64,000 nt of DNA, taken from QHXW01 sp035297145. GTDB lineage: Bacteria; Acidobacteriota; Terriglobia; Bryobacterales; Bryobacteraceae. The notes under the pieces are model-generated. The model saw nothing but the letters and a program-made list of their open reading frames with translations. It ran no database searches and was not told the origin of the DNA. The first letter of the stretch is position 1, and each line of letters opens with the position of its first letter. Position numbers and translations under genes: made by a program. Below are positions 41,897 through 50,651 of the stretch, piece after piece. The DNA is taken from assembly GCA_035297145.1 (NCBI GenBank), contig DATGZN010000063.1, positions 1-64,000 of the forward strand, read 5' to 3'.

Positions 41897-43128
41897 AGCG
41901 CGCTCTGGCGGTGCTGGTCTTTACGACCTCCGTCTCCGCTGCCGACACCTGCGTGGAATGTCACTCTGTGCTCGATGGCAATCTGCAGGCGCCCGCCAAG
42001 GCTTTCTCGAACGACGTCCACTCCCGCTTCGGACTCAGTTGCGCGGATTGCCACGGCGGAGACCGGACGGCATCTGATCCGGAACAGTCCATGAGCCGGG
42101 CGAAAGGCTTTGTCGGCAAGATCCCGCGCACGGCCATACCCGAGCGCTGCGGTCATTGCCACAGCGATGCAGCGTTTATGCAGAAACATAAGCCCCGCCA
42201 GCGCGTAGACCAGCTCGCGCAGTACCGGACCAGCGTTCATGGCAAGCGCCTCGCGGCAGGTGACACCGCCGTGGCTACCTGCATCGACTGCCATAGCGTG
42301 CACGATATCCGCGAGACCAGAGACCCGCTCTCACCGGTGCATCCGCTCCGGCTGCCGGAGACTTGTGCGCGCTGTCACGCCGACGCCGGCCACATGGCCA
42401 AATACAAGCTGCCGACAGACCAATTTGCAGGCTATCGCAAGAGCGTGCACTGGGAAGCGCTGGCCCAGCGAGGGGATCTCTCGGCGCCGAGTTGCGCATC
42501 CTGCCATGGCAACCATGGCGCGCAACCGCCGGACGTAGCGTCAGTTGCCGCTGTTTGCGGCACATGCCACGTGATGATGGAAGACCTATACAAGGGGAGC
42601 CCGCACGCACCTGTATTCGCCAGCATGGGAGCCGCGGGATGCGTCGTGTGCCATGGCAATCATGAAATCAAGCGGCCGGGAATCGGCATGCTGGCGGGCC
42701 CGAATGCGGTCTGCAGCCAGTGCCATGATAGCGACTCAGCCGGCGGGAAAGCCGCGGCCGAAATGGCCCGGCAGATCGGGAGCCTCGACAAGGCTATCCA
42801 GAAATCCGACCAGGTTTTGGCGGTTGCCCAGCAGTCGGGAATGGAGGTTTCCGAAGCTTTGCTGCGCCAGCGCGAGGCGAAGGAGGCACTCGTCAAGGCG
42901 GCCGTCGCGGTGCACGCATTTCAACCGGCAGCCGTGCAGAAGCCCGTCCAGGAAGGCTTGGCGATTACTACCGAGACGTTCCGCGCCGGTGTGAGCGCGC
43001 TGAACGAACGAAGATTCCGCAGAATCGGCCTGGGAGTGTCGCTGACGGCCATCCTGATCACCATGCTGGGACTGTGGCTCGCCATTCGAGCCATTGACGG
43101 CAGGAAACATGATCGCGAAACGGCCTGA
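41893..43128 (+). CDS. Nine-haem cytochrome c, membrane-anchored
   Basis: 411 aa from ATG 41893, which overlaps the cytochrome b stop; a longer frame from 41767 has no signal and is rejected. Signal peptide MKRALAVLVFTTSVSA, then nine CXXCH sites: CVECH, CADCH, CGHCH, CIDCH, CARCH, CASCH, CGTCH, CVVCH and CSQCH, with several paired with nearby His residues likely to be distal ligands. The region after the last haem is a helical coiled segment (about 280-370), then a C-terminal span (GVSLTAILITMLGLWLAIRAI) anchors it. This replaces the mono- or di-haem cytochrome c of usual bc/bf complexes. It may pass electrons to a periplasmic or extracellular acceptor. Confidence 0.94.
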   Translation: MKRALAVLVFTTSVSAADTCVECHSVLDGNLQAPAKAFSNDVHSRFGLSCADCHGGDRTASDPEQSMSRAKGFVGKIPRTAIPERCGHCHSDAAFMQKHKPRQRVDQLAQYRTSVHGKRLAAGDTAVATCIDCHSVHDIRETRDPLSPVHPLRLPETCARCHADAGHMAKYKLPTDQFAGYRKSVHWEALAQRGDLSAPSCASCHGNHGAQPPDVASVAAVCGTCHVMMEDLYKGSPHAPVFASMGAAGCVVCHGNHEIKRPGIGMLAGPNAVCSQCHDSDSAGGKAAAEMARQIGSLDKAIQKSDQVLAVAQQSGMEVSEALLRQREAKEALVKAAVAVHAFQPAAVQKPVQEGLAITTETFRAGVSALNERRFRRIGLGVSLTAILITMLGLWLAIRAIDGRKHDRETA

Positions 43129-43352
43129 GGCGACCCTTGTTGAATTTGTCCCCCGGCAAAGAGAAATCGCCCAATAGTTGGTATCTGCCCGTTATTCACA
43201 GCCGTTGCACTGGTCCGCCTGCCGGGTGCGGGTGGACAGGTAACCGTCAATCCAATGGAGAATCTGAATTGTGGTCTCCCCGACCAGATCATGCCGAGGA
43301 CGGCGGCACGGTAGCCGAAGTCGTTCCATAGCGGCCCGTCACTCCAAACGCC

Positions 43353-44312
43353 TTAAGGCGTCACGAGGGGCGTACCGCTAGCTAAGTCCCCTGGAGGCAA
43401 GGAAGAGAACGCCGGGAACGCTTCGGCATTCAACGACAAGCTGATGATAGGAAGCGTTGAGGTGATCTTGACGAATCCCGTAAAGCTTTGGAGTCCAAGC
43501 AAGGGCCCCAGGTTGGCGGATCCATGCGCTAAGGGCGCAAGAGCGAGGATGTGGCTCCCCAGCCGAGCCCCGGCAGCGTTGTACACAGTAAACGTAATCG
43601 TGGCTGATTGAGTGGTGGATGGATTTGCATAGGCGACCCCCGTCGCCGTCTGGGCAAACGTAACGAACTCAGTGGTGGGCGCGGTCTCCGCATTCACGCC
43701 GGCCTCGCAGACCGGCACTCCCGCTTGATACAGGCGGTAGAGCAAGCTGGCTCGGACAGGGCCGGTGCACGAAGCTTGCGCCCATCCTTCCACGACAGCC
43801 GCCAGATTGCCAATGCTCTGGTCATGGATGGATTGTCCAGGCTGGAGCGTATCGGTGCGGGTTGAAATCGTTCCTTCGCTGAACGGGATCGACAAAGGGC
43901 TTCCGGAGTCGGAATAGAAATTGGTGACGCAGGTGATCGCCTGCGGGGAGTAGTTGATATATGTGAGGGTAGTCTGCCAACCACCTCCCACGGCGAGGTC
44001 GGAAAAGTAATAGGTCACTGGGGACAGCGGGCCGGTTCCGGTTGCCGAGAGCGCGACCTGAGCGAAATCTGCCTGCCCGTCGCCACTTCCGGTGAGGCGG
44101 ATGATGAGATGTCCGCTACCCGGAGAACTGCCGGAGTTGTAAGTGACTGTATCGAGCGCAAAGGTTCCCGCTGCCGGCCTGAGTGTGGTGTCGGAAGCAA
44201 CGCTTGTCGTCCCCACCAGAAGTTCAACGGCGTACGCAATCAGCGGAAAGTCGGTTCGCTGGCCCACACTCACCGTCAGGGTGTACGCTTCCCGACAAGG
44301 TCGACGATACAC
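43353..44312 (-). pseudogene. Secreted beta-sandwich protein, 5' truncated at a recombination junction
   Basis: The frame lacks any signal peptide and begins, after a few residues read from the neighbouring integrase, in the middle of a domain: YTLTVSVGQRTDFPLIAYAV.. ALDTVTYNSG.. This opening is the middle of a jelly-roll-like domain seen in secreted proteins of the choice-of-anchor/PEP type, where a signal and first strands precede it. The rest is Ser/Thr-rich secreted-type sequence with a repeat-like second domain and ends at 43353. The upstream part has been replaced by the truncated recombinase gene near 44287, so no start or export signal remains. Confidence 0.6.
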
Positions 44313-44830
44313 CAGCGGCCATCGCGTTGTTGTACGTGCGCAAATGTCAGCGCCGCCACCTCAGAACGCCGGAGACCGCAGCCGAGCAGGACGGCAAGGA
44401 TCGCACGATCGCGCAGCCCTTTCATCGTCGCCGTATCGGGCGCGCTGAGGAGGGCCTGCGCCTGCCGTAGTGAAAGCCAGTTCCCGACGCGGATGCCGAC
44501 GGATTTAGCGCTTTTCACGCGAGCGATGCCAGCCGCCAACTCAGGCGCCAGCAGACCGTTGTCGGCCGCTTCGACCGCCAGTTTGCGAATGGCGGACATC
44601 CGGATGATGATCGATGACGAGCCGAGGCCGCGCGCTTCCAGGGATACTCGCCAAGCGCTGACCGTCGCCTTGGTGAAACCCGGCCGCGGCTCCTGCCGGA
44701 ACCAGGCGACGAACTCCTCCAGCGCCATGTTGTAAACGCGGCGTGTAATCGGCGAGGAGACGCTGTCGAGTACGAGCGCCTTCAATCGCTGCCATTCCAC
44801 GATCTTTTCCACCACAATCAGTTCGGTCAT
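44276..44830 (-). pseudogene. Tyrosine recombinase, 3' truncated
   Basis: 184 aa of an XerC/integrase-like protein. Residues about 15-105 are the SAM-like DNA-binding domain (VLDSVSSPITRRVYNMALEE.. and SSSIIIRMSAIRKLAVEAAD), then the catalytic domain starts (LSAPDTATMKGLRDRAILAV.. LLGCGLRRSEVAALTFAHVQ) with the first catalytic Arg in GCGLRRSE. The frame then runs into unrelated sequence at GKR and stops, before the His-x-x-Arg and Tyr motifs. It cannot be active. The same integrase family is abundant in acidobacteria. No complete copy is in the window. Confidence 0.8.
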
Positions 44831-45086
44831 TTAGGTCCCCTTAATGGGCCATATCGGAAGCTTTCTGTTGCCATGTGGACATTACCTCGGGGGTGGTAAG
44901 AACATCAAGCAAAACTGGAAAGCCTGCGCGTACAAGGCGGGTTTTAGTTCTGTGACCGGCGTTTACCAGGACCGCGGGCTTGCAGGCCGTCGAGAACATG
45001 GGATAATCCTGTTCAATGTTGTCCGCGCTACATCGAGATCCAGAACAGATCTGTGCAGCCTGCGCAAAAGGCTGAGGGAAACTTCC

Positions 45087-46016
45087 ATGAAAACATTTTT
45101 ATGCTGCTTTCTCTCCATTGCCATGACGGCACTGATCAGTTCTGTGAATTTTGCAGCGGCTCAGAGTGCTGGCAAGGGGATGGCTATGCCGACGAACACA
45201 CTGTTTGTCGCGCAGCTCAACGCGCAGCAGGTGGTCGGTGGCAGTTCGTCGCGCGCGACGGGAACGGGCGCGTTCCTACTGGATCCGGTTCAGCACACTC
45301 TGGCGTACAGTCTCACCTATGAGGGGTTGCAAGCAGGCGGCCCAAAGAGCATCATGCTTTCCAATTTCGGAAAGAGCAAGAACGGGGACCTGGTCAAGAT
45401 ACTCTGTGGCGCTGGCACGAAGCCGTGCCCATACAGCAACTCCGCCACCATCTCCGGACGCTTCGAGCGTAGCGACGGCCGCGCACTTGACAATCATCTC
45501 ATCGGCGAATTCGACTCCCAGCGTATCTATGTCGAGATCATCGGCGGCAACGGCGAGCCGGAAATTCGCGGCCAACTCGCGCCCAACGGCGCCATGGTCC
45601 GGGTTGCGAGTTTTGTCGCGCATCTGGAACCCGCCGCGGGTTCCGATTCTAAAGGCAGCGGAACGGCGATCTTGAGCCAGATTTATCTGCCCGGCGGAAG
45701 AGTTTCGGTGTTCTACGCCGCGACTGTGGCCGGCACCACGGGCGCACCGACCAGCGTGGGGCTCGTCGCCAACCAGGGGCCGAATGCCCGCTCTTTCACG
45801 CCGCAGATGGCGCTGCCGAAGCTCGAGTTGCTCTCCTCGCGCGACGAGGCTACGGGCGGCTCGCTACAAGGTCTCTTCGACGTAAACAGCGCTGAGCCGG
45901 ATGCGCCATTCGTCAAGCGTATTTTGTCCGCCGGCAACGGCGAGGTTGGAATCGTTATAACTACGAGCCGCTTCACAGACGGCGAGCTTTACGGCACTTT
46001 GGTTCCGGTCCGCTGA
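45087..46016 (+). CDS. Secreted CHRD-domain protein
   Basis: 309 aa from ATG 45087 (GAGGGAAAC upstream); a longer frame from 44844 lacks a signal. Signal peptide MKTFLCCFLSIAMTALISSV.. then a CHRD domain: TLFVAQLNAQQVVGGSSSRA, TGTGAFLLDPVQHTLAYSLT, IYVEIIGGNGEPEIRGQLAP; a second, weaker copy of the same pattern follows from about residue 175 (HLEPAAGSDSKGSGTAILSQ.. ELYGTLVPVR). CHRD domains (from chordin) occur in secreted proteins of metals- and redox-rich contexts. Stands 61 nt upstream of the tyrosinase gene on the same strand. Confidence 0.88.
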   Translation: MKTFLCCFLSIAMTALISSVNFAAAQSAGKGMAMPTNTLFVAQLNAQQVVGGSSSRATGTGAFLLDPVQHTLAYSLTYEGLQAGGPKSIMLSNFGKSKNGDLVKILCGAGTKPCPYSNSATISGRFERSDGRALDNHLIGEFDSQRIYVEIIGGNGEPEIRGQLAPNGAMVRVASFVAHLEPAAGSDSKGSGTAILSQIYLPGGRVSVFYAATVAGTTGAPTSVGLVANQGPNARSFTPQMALPKLELLSSRDEATGGSLQGLFDVNSAEPDAPFVKRILSAGNGEVGIVITTSRFTDGELYGTLVPVR

Positions 46017-46077
46017 ACGCAACGTCGTGGTTGTGCGGGTAGAGCCAGAAAACAATTCGAAGAGTTGAGGAATCCTC

Positions 46078-48171
46078 ATGACGCGTTCTCGCTTCTTCCT
46101 GTTTGCAGCAGCCTTGCTCAGCAGCTTTGTCGCCGCTCCTTCCGCAAGCGCTGGAGCGTGTGCGAGTGGCGGCTCGCTTACCCTCACGGCCGCCTCAGAC
46201 AGCCTGACGATTCCGCCTGCGCCAGCGACGACGTTCAATTTCGGAGAGCATATCATCCTGACTGCAACGGCCAGCGGCTTTACGATCGCAACCTACTCCT
46301 GGACCATCGACGGTCCCACCATCAAAGACTACAACGAGGATCTCGGCTCCGAAAACACTCCCACGCCCGGGGCGGCCTTGCCCTGGAGCACGACGCCGAT
46401 CGCACCGTCGGACTTCACTTCCCCGTCGGTAGCATTCTACTGGGTCCCTTCTGCCGCACAATTCGAACCCAACAACGGTCCGTTCACGCGCAATGTCACG
46501 CTCGCCGTCACGCGATCCGGTGGCGGTAGTTGCAGTGTGACCGTACCGTACACCGTTGAGCGCAATGAGTCGGACATCACTAGACAGGCAGAAGACTTCT
46601 ATACCTCGAACCATAAATCCTCGGGCACGACCAATCCGTTGTTCGGGCATGTCGTCGACGAACACATCTTCTGGCATCAAAGCGTGCACGACCTCCCTTC
46701 CTTCCCGGTCTGGATGCGCTTCCTCGCATGGCACGGCGAATTCGTTCGCCGGTTCGATCTGTGGCGCCAGGAATTCGGCTACAACACCGTCGCGCCCTGG
46801 TATCCGGGTACACCGCTTCCGAGTGGCCCGCAATTCGACGCTGATGCTGGTTTGCGGCTCACGTACGTCGCCGACAACAACCGCATTCCCACCTACTACA
46901 CAATCACCGGCGGCACGACCCCCGACCCGGCCGGCAGCCAGCTAAAATTGTCAGATTACGCTACGCTCGACGACTTCACCCACTCGTTTGAATTCACCTT
47001 TCACGGTCAGGTCCATTGCAACATCGGTGTGAGTCTCGGAACGTTCTTTGAGACCAGCGGTGCAGGTTACGGCAGCATGTGCAATGCGAGTTCGCCCAAG
47101 GATCCAATGTTTTGGCGCTGGCACGGCTACATCGATCTGCTCTATCGCAACTACTGCAGCTTCCACCCCACTAGTTGTCCTGTGCCCTCGCCGGCCGATC
47201 CCTCCGCCGATCCCTGGATGGCCGACAATTCCACCGATATCGCGGACAACGGCACGGTGCCTTCGCCTGGCACCCATTGGATCAGTCCAGACGTTTGGAA
47301 CCGGCGCGCGGCGGTGACCACGGATGCTTGCGTCCAGCCGGTAGACGCATATGGAGACTTAGTCACCACTGGCGGCGTCGTGCGCGATTGCGGCACTTCG
47401 GCCGATCACGAAAATCCCATCACGGGCGTGACGAACTATCTTTATGGAACTCTGCGCAACACCCGTCCCGGATCGCCACGAGTCGTCTATGCCGAGGTAG
47501 GCGTGTACTATGCTCTCGCTTCCTCTGGTCTCACCTATCCCACGGATTTCACCACGATTCCAGAATCGCGCCAGTTTATCGCCCTGCAGCTCGAAGCCGG
47601 AACGACCTCGAGCATTGGTCCAATCCCTTGGATTCCACCGCCTTTGCCTCCCGCCAACGATCATTACTGCCTCTATCTGCGCGTTCTCAGCGTCCAGGCA
47701 ACTCCACCGATCGAAGGGCTGGGCATCGACACCGATGTGGCGAACAACAACAATCTCGCCTGGCGCAACATAAAGGTCGTCGCACCCGGTGACATGAGCG
47801 TCCCAAGCTTCTTCATCGTGCGCAACATCGGCGATAGAACCGAGCGGTTGGCGCTACGCTTCGAGGTCACTCCGACACTTATGCGGGCACCAGCTAGGAT
47901 CCGCGTGACGCTCGATGAAGCACTCACGCGCGCGTTTCGCGCCGGCAAAGGCAGACTCGTCGGTCTCAAGTCGGACGGCAAGGGCGGCTTTCTGATCACC
48001 AGCGCAAAAGCGGCGATCCTTGGATTGCTGATGGCTCCTCGCGAGGAGGGTCACCTCAAAGTAGAATTGGGGCCAGCCAAGCCATCGATTCGCGGCGACA
48101 TCACGATAACCCAAATCGACACCAAGGGCGTGAAAGGCGGCGTGACGCTGCGTGTCGCAAGCAAGAGGTGA
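46078..48171 (+). CDS. Secreted tyrosinase-family (type-3 copper) protein
   Basis: 697 aa with a signal peptide (RFFLFAAALLSSFVAAPSASAG) and an N-terminal Ig-like domain of about 140 residues. The copper domain has a first site HIFWHQSVHDLP and FLAWHGEFVRRFD (close to the CuA pattern, with Gly where Arg usually follows His) and HGQVHCNIG, and a second site SPKDPMFWRWHGYIDLLYR that fits the CuB signature DPxF..H...D exactly. The C-terminal part (about 480-697) is beta-rich. Tyrosinases oxidise phenols to quinones; whether this one does, or is a hydroxylase of another substrate, is not clear. Probably co-transcribed with the CHRD gene. Confidence 0.85.
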   Translation: MTRSRFFLFAAALLSSFVAAPSASAGACASGGSLTLTAASDSLTIPPAPATTFNFGEHIILTATASGFTIATYSWTIDGPTIKDYNEDLGSENTPTPGAALPWSTTPIAPSDFTSPSVAFYWVPSAAQFEPNNGPFTRNVTLAVTRSGGGSCSVTVPYTVERNESDITRQAEDFYTSNHKSSGTTNPLFGHVVDEHIFWHQSVHDLPSFPVWMRFLAWHGEFVRRFDLWRQEFGYNTVAPWYPGTPLPSGPQFDADAGLRLTYVADNNRIPTYYTITGGTTPDPAGSQLKLSDYATLDDFTHSFEFTFHGQVHCNIGVSLGTFFETSGAGYGSMCNASSPKDPMFWRWHGYIDLLYRNYCSFHPTSCPVPSPADPSADPWMADNSTDIADNGTVPSPGTHWISPDVWNRRAAVTTDACVQPVDAYGDLVTTGGVVRDCGTSADHENPITGVTNYLYGTLRNTRPGSPRVVYAEVGVYYALASSGLTYPTDFTTIPESRQFIALQLEAGTTSSIGPIPWIPPPLPPANDHYCLYLRVLSVQATPPIEGLGIDTDVANNNNLAWRNIKVVAPGDMSVPSFFIVRNIGDRTERLALRFEVTPTLMRAPARIRVTLDEALTRAFRAGKGRLVGLKSDGKGGFLITSAKAAILGLLMAPREEGHLKVELGPAKPSIRGDITITQIDTKGVKGGVTLRVASKR

Positions 48172-48411
48172 GAGCCCCTGGGGCCACTCTCTCTTAGCGA
48201 TGGGAGCCGGGCAATCCGCGAAAGCTTCCGTTGTGGAGCATTATCGGCGTCTATTTCTGGCGCACTCTGAAGCATTCTCTAGAGGGCTGATGGGCCCGAA
48301 GCCGACCTCCGGCTCCCGGCGACTAGCGCACATCAACGGGTCGCGCGTTATACGTCCAGTTGACGTGACCGCGACCATGACGAATAGTTATCGAGCGGCT
48401 TCCTACGCCGT
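48172..48411. other. Intergenic region with a small-gene 3' remnant
   Basis: No full gene. On the minus strand 48264-48241 spells CARNRRR followed by a stop, similar to the end of the small gene at 61857 (LGRRNSYRQ) and to a remnant at 58155. Over 28 bp (48230-48257) it matches the latter at 23 positions, all five differences being transitions. The rest shows nothing recognisable. Confidence 0.4.
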
Positions 48412-50400
48412 TTACTGTATTACGCCGATCTTATCCGCTATTTCGTCAATCTTGACGATGGTTTCCTCAGAAGCGCGGGGTGGGCGCCTCCGTATACGAC
48501 GTCCTTGGGGATCGATAAGGACCTCCTGCGGGTAGCCGCCGCCGGGAACGAACTTGTCCGCTAGGCCCGCGCTGCAGATCACAGGGAACGAGTAACCACC
48601 ATCTTTCACGATAGATGCCGCGATGCCGGGATTTTCATCCTGTGAAATGGTCAGAACGGTTCGGTCGATCCGGTTCTTCCAGCTTTCGTAGAGCTTCTGA
48701 ACGCCGCCCAATATGGGATCACACGATCCGCCGCACCAAGTTCGCCAGAGAAGGACATACGTGACTTTTCCTTGGAGATCGGTGAGGCTCCATGACTTTC
48801 CCGAGAGGTCCTTAGCCTCGAACTCGGGGACGGGGTAGCGTTCGTGTTCCTCGCGGTTGGAAACGCGGAGGTCATCCATCGGGACCTCCACCCCTGCCTG
48901 CCTCGCCAGCATCGTATAACTCATCTGGTTGCTGCGCCATGAGCTGGCGGCAGGACCTGTTGTATCCGCCGGTTTTGACTGGTCGAGTTCCCGACGGAAA
49001 TCGCTCAGCAACGCGAGTGTTCGCTCCTTCTGCTGGGTAACGATTGCATGCCGGATCAGGATCTCGCGGGCGCGGCGCTGGGTATAGTTATCCGTGCCGT
49101 ACAAGCGCCGCATCCTATCGGCATCGTCACTATCACGTCCGTATTTCTCCTGATTTTCGACTTGGTCGAGACCTTGCTGCACTAAGGAGGGAACGCGATC
49201 GAGGCGGACCTTATGCTGCACGTATTGTTCCGCGACATGGATCTGCACAGGACGTGTACTGGTGCTCTGGTCCGGGAAACGTTCGGCATTCGATAGGACC
49301 AGGTCTACCAGCCGCTCGAACGCGCCATCAGGCAGATCTTGGGCACCCATGAGGTGCTCAGCCTCTTCCGCCGCGTAAGGCTTACCCCAGAATTGCTCCA
49401 TAAGAGAGAGCATGAACTCCGTGTACGACTTCCCGTATGCTTCACTAGCAGCCATGTCGCTCGGAGGAATGGGCTGATTCGGTTGTGGTGGCGACTGTTT
49501 GGGTGGGGGATTCTGTTCTTCCCATCGCCCCTTCTTGATCCACCACGCGGCCTGCCCATTCGGCGCTCGGCGGAGGACCTCATCCTCGATGGTCTTTACG
49601 GCAGCATTCTCCTTGAGTATCTCTGTGTAACCGTACGAGACCATGAAGACAGAAGACCATGAGTCGTAATTCAGATGCTCGCGCAAGAACTCCACATCGG
49701 CACGGACTGCGCGCCTGAAATCGTCGAGGCGATTCTCGCCGTATGTCATTCGCTCCCAGGTCCAAGCTGTTCGAAACAGCTCGACTTCAGACTCGTGCAG
49801 GCCGGTCTTCTTTTTCGTCTCGATCGTATTACGGAGCGCTGCAACGTGGCCTCTTAGCTTTGCGGGATCGTGCACCGATCCGAGATACTGGAATGCAATT
49901 AAACTTCCAGGGCAACGCGCGCGGAACTCTTCGAACTCTTGCGCCGCGAGCACCGGATCACCGCGCCGTGGGTTCGCAGCCCATGCGAGCGCAGCCAAAT
50001 GTGTCCAGGGTGAATCCTTGGCCTGGCTCAGCATCTTATCGAGCACTTCGTGGGACATGTTGCTGTGCAGTGGGGAAAACAGACGCGCCTCTAGCAGTTC
50101 GCCAAGCACACGATCAGGTACAGAGCGATAATGTGCGAGCGCCAAATCCCATTCGCGTCCCATGTCAGAGTGGTACAGAATGGGCTGCTGCAACGTGAAC
50201 TGAAGTGGCCAGTCGGTAGGATACTTCTTGGCCAAGTCACGGCGAGGTGCGTACCGCTCTTCCCAAGACAGCGACAAGTCCGACATGGAAGGCAAGGTGA
50301 GGTACTCTGTTTCTACTTCGGGAGTGAGTGAACAGGCAGTGCGGTTAGACTGGGCCGAGAGACAAGAAGAAAGGACCGCGAGGAGGGCAAGGGTTCGCAT
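48412..50400 (-). CDS. Exported protein with TlpA-like thioredoxin domain and CX3C site
   Basis: 662 aa; I start at ATG 50400, with GGGAGGTT before it and the signal MRTLALLAVLSSCLSAQ, instead of a longer frame from 50583. The first about 500 residues have no family I recognise; they are mostly helical, with Pro-rich breaks (QSPPQPNQPIPP) and possible helical repeats. The last about 140 residues are a TlpA/peroxiredoxin-like domain: KDLSGKSWSLTDLQGKVTYV, LLWRTWCGGSCDPI, TISQDENPG and SFPVICSAGLAD. The redox site is C556-GGS-C560, three residues between the cysteines and not the usual two. Such spacing is that of SCO1-type proteins. Redox role likely, mechanism unclear. Confidence 0.85.
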   Translation of the reverse strand: MRTLALLAVLSSCLSAQSNRTACSLTPEVETEYLTLPSMSDLSLSWEERYAPRRDLAKKYPTDWPLQFTLQQPILYHSDMGREWDLALAHYRSVPDRVLGELLEARLFSPLHSNMSHEVLDKMLSQAKDSPWTHLAALAWAANPRRGDPVLAAQEFEEFRARCPGSLIAFQYLGSVHDPAKLRGHVAALRNTIETKKKTGLHESEVELFRTAWTWERMTYGENRLDDFRRAVRADVEFLREHLNYDSWSSVFMVSYGYTEILKENAAVKTIEDEVLRRAPNGQAAWWIKKGRWEEQNPPPKQSPPQPNQPIPPSDMAASEAYGKSYTEFMLSLMEQFWGKPYAAEEAEHLMGAQDLPDGAFERLVDLVLSNAERFPDQSTSTRPVQIHVAEQYVQHKVRLDRVPSLVQQGLDQVENQEKYGRDSDDADRMRRLYGTDNYTQRRAREILIRHAIVTQQKERTLALLSDFRRELDQSKPADTTGPAASSWRSNQMSYTMLARQAGVEVPMDDLRVSNREEHERYPVPEFEAKDLSGKSWSLTDLQGKVTYVLLWRTWCGGSCDPILGGVQKLYESWKNRIDRTVLTISQDENPGIAASIVKDGGYSFPVICSAGLADKFVPGGGYPQEVLIDPQGRRIRRRPPRASEETIVKIDEIADKIGVIQ

Positions 50401-50651
50401 GGATGGAACCTCCCTGGGTGATTGTAGCACCGCCGAGCGAGTTGTTCCGGGGTTGCTCAGGTTGGTGTGATCCCCCTTAGTTTCAGGTTTCGGACGGGTG
50501 ACGGAACTTGCTAAGAGTGCCCGACGTTCACAGGGACCTGTAGTCGCCATCGCGGACTTTTGACACAAGAGGAACACTGCCAAGCCGCGAGCCTTATTGG
50601 CTAAGAAGCCACGAGCCTAGTTAATGCTATTCTGCCGGCAGGAGATCTCAG

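Noticed and set aside
48172..48194. GAGAGCCCC..GGGG..CTCTC after the tyrosinase gene as a terminator
   Set aside because: The arms are too close for a loop of at least three bases and no T-run follows.
48336..48366. Possible third copy of the X/Y palindromic element (TATACG.. near 48349)
   Set aside because: Only one arm is present; the position of the other arm reads CGGGTC, so no inverted repeat.
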